A stretch of 46,811 nt of DNA. It comes from DAOTUB01 sp034437455. GTDB lineage: Bacteria; Chloroflexota; Anaerolineae; B4-G1. The translations under genes and the position numbers were made by a program. Positions 39,473 to 46,811 of this stretch are shown in pieces. The stretch covers positions 1 to 46,811 of the forward strand of contig DAOTUB010000103.1 in the NCBI GenBank assembly GCA_034437455.1. Reading direction: 5' to 3'. The notes under the pieces were generated by a model, which did no database searches, was not told the DNA's origin, and saw only the letters and a program-made list of their open reading frames with translations. The stretch's first letter is position 1, and every line of letters starts with the position of its first letter.

Positions 39473-41397
39473 ACGTGTTACCAAAGGGTGGGGGGGCATG
39501 TCGGTTCATCCTATTTGCTGTCGTCATCAGTGTGCTGAGCGTCGCTTGTTCGGCTTCCAATACCGAGACCCCGCCGCCAACATCCAATCCCACGCCCACG
39601 CGGATTGCCCCGTCGCCAGAATCCACCGCGTCTCCGACGAGCGCCCCGGAGACTCCGCTCTACCTGGACCTCGCCGCGCCGATAGATGACCGGGTTGCCG
39701 ACCTGCTTTCTCGCATGAGCCTGGATGAAAAGATCGGCCAGATGACGCAGGCCGAGCGGGGCGCTCTGGAGGAGATCGAGGACATTGCCACATACTACCT
39801 GGGTTCTCTGCTCAGCGGGGGCGGCTCGACCCCCAGCCCCAACACCCCCGCAGCGTGGGCCGATATGTACGACAGCTATCAGGAACAGGCGCTGTCAACT
39901 CGGCTCGGCATTCCGTTGATCTATGGAGCCGACGCCGTGCATGGACACAACAACGTCAAAGGCGCCGTCATCTTTCCCCACAACATTGGCCTGGGCGCCG
40001 CGCGGAATCCAGAATTGGTCGAAGAGATCGGGCGCATCACGGCCCTGGAGGTCGCCGGCACGGGCGTTGACTGGACGTTCTCCCCCTGCCTGGCAGTTTT
40101 TCGGGACGAACGTTGGGGGCGCAGCTACGAGAGTTTTGGCGAGACGCCGGAACTCGTGTCGCTGCTGGGAGGAGCGGTTGTCAGAGGGTATCAGGGAGCC
40201 GACCTGGGCGACGGGGAGACGATCCTGGCGACCGCCAAGCACTGGGTGGGCGACGGCGGAACGACCGGCGGCCTGGATCGCTCGGACACCGCGGTGGACG
40301 AGGCGACCTTGAGGGATATTCACGTCGCGCCCTACGTGGAGGCGATCCAGGCGGGCGTCGGCTCCATCATGGTCTCCCAGAGCAGTTGGAACGGCCTGGA
40401 GATGCACGCGAATGGTTATTTGATCAACGATGTGCTCAAAGGGGAGTTGGGGTTTGAGGGATTCGTCGTTTCGGACTGGGAGGCGATTGACCAGATTCCG
40501 GGCGATTATCCAAGCGACGTCAGGACGGGCGTAAACGCCGGCCTGGATATGATCATGGTGCCCTACGAGTACGTCACGTTCATCGAGACGCTGCGAGACG
40601 CGGTCGAGAGCGGCGACGTGCCGATGGAGCGGATCGACGACGCGGTCGGCAGAATCTTGCGGGTCAAATTCCGGCTCGGCCTGTTCGAAAATCCTTACGC
40701 CGACCGCAGCCTGATCGACCTCATCGGTTCCGCCGAACATAGACAAGTGGCCCGGCAGGCGGTGCGCGAGTCGCTGGTGCTCTTGAAGAACGAGAACGCT
40801 CTTCTCCCGCTGCCGAAGGACTTGGGCCGCGTCCACGTTGCCGGGAGAAACGCCGACGACCTGGGCAGCCAGTGCGGCGGGTGGACCATCACCTGGCAGG
40901 GTGAGACCGGGAACATCACGACCGGAACGACGATCCTGGAGGCGATTGAGGGCGCAGTCTCGGAGAACACGCGCGTGACTTTTTCGCGGGACGGGTCGGG
41001 CGCAGAGGGGGCGGACGTGGGGATCGTCGTCGTGGGCGAGACGCCCTACGCCGAGTGGGAGGGGGACAGCGACGACCTGGGCCTTGCCCGGGCCGACGTG
41101 AACGCGATCAACGCCGTGAGGGAGGCGGGCGCGCCCGTCGTCGTGATCCTGGTATCCGGTCGGCCCATGATCGTCGAGCCGGAACTGGAGCACTGGGACG
41201 CGCTGATCGCGGCCTGGCTGCCCGGAACCGAAGGACAGGGAGTGGCCGACGTCCTCTTTGGCGATTACAGCCCCACGGGCAGGCTGCCCTGTTCCTGGCC
41301 GCGGACGATGGAGCAGGTTCCGATCAACGCTGGCGACGCCGACTATGACCCGTTGTTCGAGTATGGGTTTGGGCTTGGGTACGAAACCGATGAATGA
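39469..41397 (+). CDS. GH3 beta-glucosidase-like lipoprotein
   Basis: A protein of about 642 residues. A lipoprotein signal ends SVLSVAC (Cys27) and is followed by a Pro/Thr linker. The GH3 barrel has DEKIGQMTQAERGAL, the substrate-binding LATAKHWVGDGGTTGG and the nucleophile Asp336 in FVVSDWEAI. The second alpha/beta domain ends with GRLPCSWPRTMEQVP and LFEYGFGLGYE. It should release terminal beta-linked glucose or xylose outside the membrane. GTG 39469, preceded by GGAGGG, overlaps the stop of the yhfX-like gene; an ATG at 39448 without a clear site is the alternative. Confidence 0.85.
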   Translation: MNVLPKGGGACRFILFAVVISVLSVACSASNTETPPPTSNPTPTRIAPSPESTASPTSAPETPLYLDLAAPIDDRVADLLSRMSLDEKIGQMTQAERGALEEIEDIATYYLGSLLSGGGSTPSPNTPAAWADMYDSYQEQALSTRLGIPLIYGADAVHGHNNVKGAVIFPHNIGLGAARNPELVEEIGRITALEVAGTGVDWTFSPCLAVFRDERWGRSYESFGETPELVSLLGGAVVRGYQGADLGDGETILATAKHWVGDGGTTGGLDRSDTAVDEATLRDIHVAPYVEAIQAGVGSIMVSQSSWNGLEMHANGYLINDVLKGELGFEGFVVSDWEAIDQIPGDYPSDVRTGVNAGLDMIMVPYEYVTFIETLRDAVESGDVPMERIDDAVGRILRVKFRLGLFENPYADRSLIDLIGSAEHRQVARQAVRESLVLLKNENALLPLPKDLGRVHVAGRNADDLGSQCGGWTITWQGETGNITTGTTILEAIEGAVSENTRVTFSRDGSGAEGADVGIVVVGETPYAEWEGDSDDLGLARADVNAINAVREAGAPVVVILVSGRPMIVEPELEHWDALIAAWLPGTEGQGVADVLFGDYSPTGRLPCSWPRTMEQVPINAGDADYDPLFEYGFGLGYETDE

Positions 41398-41407
41398 AAA
41401 TAGTGAT

Positions 41408-41467
41408 GTAGCCGCGCTTTCCATAGCGCGCAGGGTTGAGCTTGCGAGGTATGGAAACCTCGACTAC
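41408..41467. repeat. REPIN-like double hairpin
   Basis: GTAG and CTAC bound two hairpins: CGCGCT-TTCCAT-AGCGCG and CGAGGT-ATGGAA-ACCTCG. The two loops are exact reverse complements. It begins 11 bases after the GH3 stop codon. No flanking duplication is seen. Confidence 0.8.
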
Positions 41468-41513
41468 AGCGTTCGCGTTTTTGGAAGATACCCTTATGGG
41501 AGGGTGCTGAAAG

Positions 41514-42830
41514 ATGAAAATAGCTGTCATTGGCGGCGGATCTAGCTATACCCCCGAATTGATCAACGGTTTCCTGGAGCGCGTGGAAGCTTTTCCCATG
41601 ACCGAGCTGTGGTTGATGGACGTTTCGTCGGAACGATTGGACGTGGTGGGAGGTTTCGCTCAACGGATGGTCGAGGCGAAGGGATCCCCCTTTGCCGTTC
41701 ACGTGACTACCGATCAGCGCGAGGCGGTGCGCGGCGCCAGCTACGTCATCACCCAACTGCGGGTGGGCGGCATGGCCGCCCGGCGCGAGGACGAATATCT
41801 GGGGCGGCGGCACGGCCTGATCGGGCAGGAGACGACCGGGGTGGGGGGGATGGCGAAGGCGATGCGCACCATCCCCGTCGTTTTAAAGATCGCCCAGGAT
41901 ATGCGCGAGCTGGCTCATGGGGCGTTGTTGGTCAACTTTACCAATCCCGCCGGCCTGGTCACCGAGGCGCTCAGCCGCTATGCCTCCGACGTGCCTGCGG
42001 TGGGCGTGTGCAACGTGCCCATCACCGCCAAGATGGAAATCCTGAACGGGCTGAAAAGGCGACAGGGACTCGACATTGATCCGCGTCGGGCCGAGTTAAA
42101 GACGCTGGGTCTCAACCACCTCTCCTGGCATTACGGTTTCACCGTGGATGGGGAGGACATCTGGCCCCAGGTGTTCGAGGGTTTTTTGGAGGAACTCGAT
42201 CCGGAGTGGAATGTCGCGACCATCGAGACGTTGCGCATGATCCCCAACTATTATTTGCAGTACTATTACTATACCGACCGCAAGCTGGCCGCTCAGGAGC
42301 AATGGCCTCCCTCCCGCGCCGAGGAGGTGATGGAGATCGAGGCCGACCTGCTGGCGCAATACGCCGAGCCGGATCGCACAGAGCCGCCGGAGGACTTGAT
42401 GCAGCGGGGCGGAGCTTATTATTCCACCATGGCCACCCAGCTCCTCAACACGCATTACAACGACCTGGGCGAAACGCACGTGGTCAATGTGGCCCACGGG
42501 GGCGCCGTTCCCGGCTGGCCGGCCGATTGGGTGCTGGAGATACCCTGTCAGATCGACGGCGAGGGGATCCACCCCCTCCCCGCCGAGCCGCTGCCGCCGG
42601 TCTGCTTCGGCCTGCTGGCCCACGTCAAGACCTACGAGATTTTGACCGTCGAGGCCGCCGTTCACGGAGACCGCAAAGCCGCTTACCAGGCCTTGCTGAC
42701 CCATCCCCTCGGCCCTGCCGCCGACCGGGTGCAGACGGTGCTCGACGATTTGTTAGAAACGAATCGAAAATACCTGCCGCAATTCTCAGGTGCGACGCAC
42801 TTCAAAAGTGCGTTACACCTGGAGGAGTGA
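41514..42830 (+). CDS. GH4 family NAD-dependent glycosidase
   Basis: A 438-residue cytoplasmic enzyme. The NAD-binding start is AVIGGGSSYTPELI (residues 4-17). VNFTNPAGLVTEAL and GVCNVPI (Cys166, metal ligand) followed by LNHLSWHYGF are GH4 signatures. GH4 enzymes use NAD and Mn(II) in an oxidation-elimination mechanism, usually on 6-phospho- or plain alpha/beta-glycosides. Specificity cannot be read here. The last twelve codons (ATHFKSALHLEE) come from a hairpin repeat inserted at the gene end. GGAGGG lies before the ATG. Confidence 0.85.
   Translation: MKIAVIGGGSSYTPELINGFLERVEAFPMTELWLMDVSSERLDVVGGFAQRMVEAKGSPFAVHVTTDQREAVRGASYVITQLRVGGMAARREDEYLGRRHGLIGQETTGVGGMAKAMRTIPVVLKIAQDMRELAHGALLVNFTNPAGLVTEALSRYASDVPAVGVCNVPITAKMEILNGLKRRQGLDIDPRRAELKTLGLNHLSWHYGFTVDGEDIWPQVFEGFLEELDPEWNVATIETLRMIPNYYLQYYYYTDRKLAAQEQWPPSRAEEVMEIEADLLAQYAEPDRTEPPEDLMQRGGAYYSTMATQLLNTHYNDLGETHVVNVAHGGAVPGWPADWVLEIPCQIDGEGIHPLPAEPLPPVCFGLLAHVKTYEILTVEAAVHGDRKAAYQALLTHPLGPAADRVQTVLDDLLETNRKYLPQFSGATHFKSALHLEE
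42790..42824 (+). repeat. Hairpin repeat at the end of the GH4 gene
   Basis: ACGCAC (42795-42800) and GTGCGT (42808-42813) pair within a unit that matches the one at 38215-38249. It is translated as the last residues of GH4 and ends at the GGAGGAG ribosome binding site of the next gene. Confidence 0.7.
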
Positions 42831-42833
42831 GTT

Positions 42834-44501
42834 TTGTTTACCCAGACGTCCGAGTGGATCGAGCACACATTAGCAGGCCTGACGATGGATCAAAAGATCG
42901 GCCAGCTTTTGCACCCCACGATTGAGCCGTCCATCTCTGTGGATGATCTGGCGGATCTGCTCGGCGACGTGGAGCCGGGCGGGATGTTCCTGCACCCCGG
43001 CAAGCTGGAACCATTTCAGAAAACTACCCGCTGGCTACGGGGCCGTTTCCCCGTGCCGGTGATCGTCTCCTCTGACCTGGAGTGCGGCGCCGGCCGCGTG
43101 GTCGAGGGCGCGACCAGCTTTCCCGACCTGATGTCGCTCGCTGCGACGGGCGACGAGGCGCTTGCCTTCGAGATGGGGCGCGCCACGGCGGTGGAGGGGC
43201 GCGCCTGCGGCGTGCACTGGGCGTTCGGTCCGGTGGTGGATGTCAACGCCAATCCGCACAACCCCGACGCCAACACGAGGACTCTCGGCGACGACCCGGG
43301 CCGGATCGCGCGTCTTTCCACAGCAATGATCCGGGGGATGCAAGAGAACGGCCTGTGCGCCACGGCCAAGCATTTCCCCGGCGCTGGCTTTGACGACCGC
43401 GATCAGCACATCTGCACCGCCATCAACCCGCTCCGGATGGATCAGTGGTTTGCCGTGAGCGGTCGCACGTTCCAGGAGGCGATTGACGCGGGCGTGAGGA
43501 GCATCATGGTCGGGCACATCGCGCTGCCGGCCTGGGATCCCGTAGGGGCGTTGGCCTCTACGGGACTATGTCCCGGCGACGGCGCGCACATCCAGCACGC
43601 GCCGCCCGCGACGTTATCCCGGAAAATCGTCACCGGACTGCTGCGCGAGAGGATGGGCTTTCAGGGCGTCATCATCACCGATGCGCTGGACATGGGCGGC
43701 GTGACCTCGTGGGGGCCGTTTGAGGAGATCATCCCCGGCGTCATTGAGGCCGGCTGCGACATGATTCTCTTTGCTTTTCCGAAGCGCGATTTTGCGATCC
43801 TGAAGCGGGCGGTCGAGAGCGGGCGGCTGGCGGAAGCGCGCATTGACGAGTCGGTACGCCGCATCCTGGCGCTGAAGGAGACGCTCGGTTTGCACGAAGA
43901 GCGCGATCCTCCCCCCTTGTCGACGGCGGATAGCGAGCACTTCCGGTGCGCCAGCCAGCAGATCGCCGAGAAGGCACTCACCCTCGTGAGAGATCGCCAC
44001 GAGGCGCTCCCGCTCAAACTGGAGCAGGGGACGCGGGTGCTCAGCTATCACTTTCGGGGCGACCCCGAATTCAGCAACGTGGACGCTTTCGACGATCTGT
44101 TGCGCGCGCGCGGGGTGGAGGTGGCTCGTTTCGACGAGACGGAGCAGGGCAGGCTGCCCGCCAGGCTCGACGACTTTGACGTGGTGTTGATGAACGCCGT
44201 CCTGGGGCCGGTCTGGGGCACGAGCCGCATCCGACCGGCCGGCAACTATATGCGCGACGTCTGGGCGCTCATCACCTCGCACCATCCGCGCTTGGCGCTC
44301 GTGTCGTACGGCTCGCCATACCTGTTGTACGAGATGCCGCGCTTGCCGCTCGTGATCAACGCCTATTCGCCCGACCTCAACACGCAGAAGGCGGTGCTGC
44401 GCCTGCTCGCAGGCGAGATCGCGGCGGCGGGCAAAAGCCCGGTCAATCTCGACAGCCCCTATCTGTTCAAATCGCTGATGGGGCTGCGGTACCAGCTATA
44501 G
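42834..44501 (+). CDS. GH3 enzyme, NagZ/beta-N-acetylhexosaminidase-like
   Basis: A 555-residue protein without signal peptide. The barrel includes LTMDQKIGQLLHPTI, SDLECGAGR and the NagZ-type motif TAKHFPGAGFDDRDQH (Lys179-His180 onward). The nucleophile Asp283 is in VIITDALDMGG. NagZ-like enzymes use the His of a mobile loop as acid/base, and the KHFPGxGxxxxDxH pattern points to N-acetyl-hexosamine substrates. A further C-terminal domain of about 200 residues is present. A TTG start at 42834 follows GGAGGAG by six bases. The stop codon lies within the target duplication of a MITE. Confidence 0.8.
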   Translation: MFTQTSEWIEHTLAGLTMDQKIGQLLHPTIEPSISVDDLADLLGDVEPGGMFLHPGKLEPFQKTTRWLRGRFPVPVIVSSDLECGAGRVVEGATSFPDLMSLAATGDEALAFEMGRATAVEGRACGVHWAFGPVVDVNANPHNPDANTRTLGDDPGRIARLSTAMIRGMQENGLCATAKHFPGAGFDDRDQHICTAINPLRMDQWFAVSGRTFQEAIDAGVRSIMVGHIALPAWDPVGALASTGLCPGDGAHIQHAPPATLSRKIVTGLLRERMGFQGVIITDALDMGGVTSWGPFEEIIPGVIEAGCDMILFAFPKRDFAILKRAVESGRLAEARIDESVRRILALKETLGLHEERDPPPLSTADSEHFRCASQQIAEKALTLVRDRHEALPLKLEQGTRVLSYHFRGDPEFSNVDAFDDLLRARGVEVARFDETEQGRLPARLDDFDVVLMNAVLGPVWGTSRIRPAGNYMRDVWALITSHHPRLALVSYGSPYLLYEMPRLPLVINAYSPDLNTQKAVLRLLAGEIAAAGKSPVNLDSPYLFKSLMGLRYQL

Positions 44502-44503
44502 AT

Positions 44504-44614
44504 GTATCTTCTCAATAAACCGGGGGCTTGTTCGTAGTAGGCGCTTCAGCGCCCCTAAAAGCGCACTGAAGTGCGCACTACGAACAGATTCACCCCAAGT
44601 TATTGAGAAGATAC
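44504..44614. mobile_element. MITE family 2, copy 2, with a second-type REPIN core
   Basis: Ends GTATCTTCTCAATAAAC and GTTATTGAGAAGATAC are inverse copies. The 8-bp duplication CTATAGAT flanks it (44496-44503 and 44615-44622) and contains the stop codon of the NagZ-like gene. The core 44534-44581 (GTAG...CTAC) has hairpins GGCGC-TTCA-GCGCC and GCGCAC-TGAA-GTGCGC, again with complementary loops. Confidence 0.8.
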
Positions 44615-44622
44615 CTATAGAT

Positions 44623-44683
44623 GTAGTCGCGCTTTCTATAGCGCGTGATTGCAATATGGGCGCGGAATGGAATCCGCGGCTAC
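44623..44683. repeat. REPIN-like double hairpin
   Basis: GTAG...CTAC bounds CGCGCT-TTCTAT-AGCGCG and CGCGGA-ATGGAA-TCCGCG. The stems differ from other copies but remain paired. It begins immediately after the duplicated target of the MITE at 44504. Confidence 0.75.
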
Positions 44684-44705
44684 TGGTTTGAGGTGAGATT
44701 TAATT

Positions 44706-45854
44706 GTGAAAAAATTTCAGGTTGGCGTAAAGAGCTATGACAACGATTGGTTCCTCAAGTATGGGCTGGGGTACCGGGATGCGGCGCGGCTGTTGTGGGA
44801 TTGGGGCGTGACATTTGTGCTGGCGCGGGCCAAATCCCTTTTCATGCCCGATAGCGCCGTCGAGAGCGAGGTGTCGCCCGAGTTAGCCGCACTCTATGCG
44901 ACGTATGACGACCGCAAGTTTCGCGATGCGCTGGCCGAGGAAGGGATCGAATATTGGGTGACGGTTCGTACCTTTTTCGACCGTCAGGCTGTGGAAGCGA
45001 ATCCTTCCCTGCGACCTATCGGTTCGGATGGCCGGCCGATGGAGACCATCGATTGGTACGTGGGCATTGCGCCCTCGATGGATGGGTACGTGGCGAAAAA
45101 GACGGCGCGGATCGAGCGGGCGGTCGAGGCGCTGGAGCCGGACGGCGTCTTTCTCTCCTTCACCCGCTGGCCGGGTTTCTGGGAGCTGTGGATGCCGCAT
45201 CACACCCGGCGCGATTTCCCAGAGTACAGCTTCGATCCCCACACGCTCGACCGCTTTGCCCGCGAGGCTGGCGTGGACGCGCCCACCCGCGACCCGGTCG
45301 AGGCTGCCTCGTGGATCGAAGCGCACGCCCGCGAGGCCTGGACGGACTGGAAGTGCCAGGTGGTCGTCGACGTCGTTCGCCAGATCCGGGAGGGGTGCCG
45401 CCAGATTCAGCCGGACGCCCGCATCATGTTGAACGCCCTTCCGTTCGGCGGGGATTTCGACGGCGCGCAGGAAAAGGTCTTTGGGCAGCGCATTGAGGCC
45501 CTAGCGGACGTGGTCGATGTGTTCGAAGTCATGACGTATCATCAGATATTAAAGCGGCCCACGAGTTGGCTCCCCCAGATCGGCGAGGAGGTGAAACGCC
45601 GTTCGGGCCGCGAGACCGTCTGCACGCTCCAGGCCAGGCCGATCTATTTGGACGGCATCTATGCCCAGGATAACCGCTCGCCAACGCTCGACGCCGAGGA
45701 GTTTGCGGAGGCGGTGGACGCTGTGGAGAACTCGAACGTGGACGGCGTCGTGGTTTTCGCATGGACAGACCTCCTCGAGGAGGCGTTGAAGCGAAACGAT
45801 ACCCGGCGAGTAGATGCTATCCGCGCCGCGTCTGAGCGCCGGCGGGTTCGATAG
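44706..45854 (+). CDS. TIM-barrel-like protein, possible glycosidase
   Basis: A 382-residue cytoplasmic protein that I cannot place in a named family. Alternating strands and helices suggest a TIM barrel: KFQVGVKSYDNDWF, EGIEYWVTVRTFFD, PDGVFLSFTRWPGFWELW, ARIMLNALPFGG, VDVFEVMTYHQIL, ETVCTLQARPIY, VDGVVVFAWTDL. Acidic residues near strand ends could be catalytic, but none is certain. A GTG start at 44706 follows GAGGTGAG. Its position between glycosidase and sugar-kinase genes supports a role in saccharide breakdown. Confidence 0.6.
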   Translation: MKKFQVGVKSYDNDWFLKYGLGYRDAARLLWDWGVTFVLARAKSLFMPDSAVESEVSPELAALYATYDDRKFRDALAEEGIEYWVTVRTFFDRQAVEANPSLRPIGSDGRPMETIDWYVGIAPSMDGYVAKKTARIERAVEALEPDGVFLSFTRWPGFWELWMPHHTRRDFPEYSFDPHTLDRFAREAGVDAPTRDPVEAASWIEAHAREAWTDWKCQVVVDVVRQIREGCRQIQPDARIMLNALPFGGDFDGAQEKVFGQRIEALADVVDVFEVMTYHQILKRPTSWLPQIGEEVKRRSGRETVCTLQARPIYLDGIYAQDNRSPTLDAEEFAEAVDAVENSNVDGVVVFAWTDLLEEALKRNDTRRVDAIRAASERRRVR

Positions 45855-45856
45855 GT

Positions 45857-45871
45857 AGGTGCGTTGCACCT
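45857..45871 (+). repeat. Hairpin before the BadF-type kinase gene
   Basis: AGGTGC-GTT-GCACCT forms six pairs. It lies eight bases before the AAGGAG ribosome binding site and shares the GTGCGTTGCACCTG sequence with the hairpin repeats at 38219 and 42790. Confidence 0.5.
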
Positions 45872-45897
45872 GAATTTCAAGGAGCTTTCATCGCACT

Positions 45898-46811
45898 ATG
45901 ATCAGATATTTTCTAGGGGTTGATATCGGCGCGACAAAAAGCCACGCTTTGATCGCCGACGAGGACGGCCAGGCGCTGGCGTTGGGAGTGGGCGGGTCGG
46001 GAAATTACGAGGTGGTGGGATATGCTGGCCTGGCGGAAACCCTGGCCGACATCACCAACCAGGCTCTGAGCATGGCGGGCATCGAAAGAGATCAACTGGT
46101 CGGGGCGGGTTTTGGCATCGCTGGTTACGACTGGCCTGCCGAAAGGGCCCCCACGCTCCAGGCCATTCAGACTTTGGGGTTATCCGTGCCCTTTGAATTT
46201 GTCAACGATACCATCATCGGTCTGCTGGCCGGGGCGACAGAAGGGTGGGGCGTGGCGGTGGTGGCTGGCACGAGCAACAATTGTCGCGGGCGTGATCGCC
46301 ACGGGCGAGAGGGCCGGATGACGGGGTGTGGTCCCTGGCTGGGCGAGTACGCCGGCGCGGGTGAATTGGTTGACAAAGCGGTGCAAGCGGTCGGATTGGC
46401 CTGGACACAACGAGGTCCTGCCACTCGATTGACCGAGGCGTTCATCGAGTTGACCGGCGCTACCGATATTGTGGATCTATTGGAAGGGCTGATGCTGGAG
46501 CGTTATCAATTGACGGCGGCAGCCGCGCCGGTTATTTTCCAGTTGGCCGCCGGGGGGGACGAGGTGGCCCAGGAGATCATTTGCTGGGCGGGACGGGAGC
46601 TGGGCAGTCTGGCCGTCGGCGTCATTCGCCAGCTTAACTTTGAGCCATTGGATTTCGAGGTGGTCTTGATCGGCAGTCTGTTCAAGGGCAGCCCGACGCT
46701 CACCGAAACGATGGCGGCGACTGTTCACGAGGTGGCGCCAAAAGCGCGATTGGTGCGCTTACAGGCGCCGCCCGTCGTCGGCGGGGTGTTACTCGGTATG
46801 GAACAGGCGGG
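45898..46811 (+). CDS. BadF-type ATPase, N-acetylglucosamine kinase-like (partial)
   Basis: At least 304 residues; the gene runs off the window end. The ASKHA fold is shown by LGVDIGATKSHALIADEDGQ (phosphate-1, about residues 6-25), FEFVNDTIIGLLAGA (sugar/phosphate region), VVAGTSNNCRGRDRHG and the adenosine-side VVLIGSLFKGSPTLTETM. BadF/NAGK members phosphorylate N-acetylglucosamine or related sugars, or activate radical enzymes. In this neighbourhood, after a NagZ-like GH3, an amino-sugar kinase role is most likely. The distance from AAGGAG (45879) to the ATG is 13 bases, rather long. Confidence 0.8.
   Translation, partial: MIRYFLGVDIGATKSHALIADEDGQALALGVGGSGNYEVVGYAGLAETLADITNQALSMAGIERDQLVGAGFGIAGYDWPAERAPTLQAIQTLGLSVPFEFVNDTIIGLLAGATEGWGVAVVAGTSNNCRGRDRHGREGRMTGCGPWLGEYAGAGELVDKAVQAVGLAWTQRGPATRLTEAFIELTGATDIVDLLEGLMLERYQLTAAAAPVIFQLAAGGDEVAQEIICWAGRELGSLAVGVIRQLNFEPLDFEVVLIGSLFKGSPTLTETMAATVHEVAPKARLVRLQAPPVVGGVLLGMEQA

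Noticed and set aside
38228..41424. Two long minus-strand frames opposite the yhfX-like and GH3 genes
   Set aside because: They have no RBS and a repetitive Arg/Val/Asp composition typical of antisense frames in high-GC DNA.

Overview
The window looks like a piece of a Chloroflexota (Anaerolineae-like) chromosome. I infer this from the solute-binding and glycosidase lipoproteins with long Thr/Pro/Glu linkers, the many dispersed palindromic repeats and the overall gene mix; no rRNA or marker gene confirms it. Three blocks with different character follow one another.

(1) About 1-20,100: accessory DNA. First comes a small AT-richer defence-like island (4-fold beta-flower protein, Mrr-type nuclease, Abi-like protein, tail of a type IIG enzyme, a membrane protein). 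Its modules are separated by truncated copies of the 5' end of a small helix-turn-helix (excisionase-like) gene. Next is a mobile element of about 12.5 kb (roughly 3.9-16.8 kb): excisionase-like genes under a strong promoter, a ParM-like actin, a ribbon-helix-helix protein, an FtsK/TraB-type translocase with a lipoprotein N-terminus, a tyrosine recombinase, a RepA-like ATPase, a CHC2/Toprim primase and a large serine recombinase. Two related iteron arrays (8.3 and 14.5 kb) share an exact 40-bp repeat. The gene set resembles an actinomycete-type integrative element that moves by an FtsK translocase. After it lies a graveyard: the C-terminus of a second serine recombinase, a collapsed type III restriction-modification locus, a frameshifted IS110-family transposase, and two inverted copies of one MITE with 9-bp target duplications.

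(2) About 20.1-31.5 kb: metabolic genes (frameshifted saccharopine dehydrogenase-like gene, ThDP enzyme, GlcD-like oxidase, frameshifted deoxynucleoside kinase) around the most unusual feature of the window. On the minus strand, an ECF sigma factor gene is followed by a 1024-residue single-chain RNA polymerase. That chain carries the beta landmarks and then the beta' landmarks, including NADFDGD and both active-site lysines. It appears to lack the flap, the beta' zinc domain and the canonical trigger loop. A serine hydrolase and a P-loop kinase lie downstream on the same strand.

(3) About 31.8-46.8 kb: a LacI-controlled carbohydrate locus on the plus strand: regulator, ABC solute-binding lipoprotein, two permeases, a clan GH-A lipoprotein, a YhfX-like PLP enzyme, GH3, GH4, a NagZ-like GH3, a TIM-barrel-like protein and a GlcNAc-kinase-like BadF protein cut by the window end. 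Together they suggest import and breakdown of a beta-linked, possibly amino-sugar, oligosaccharide. REPIN-like double hairpins (GTAG...CTAC) and RBS-proximal hairpins punctuate blocks 2 and 3.
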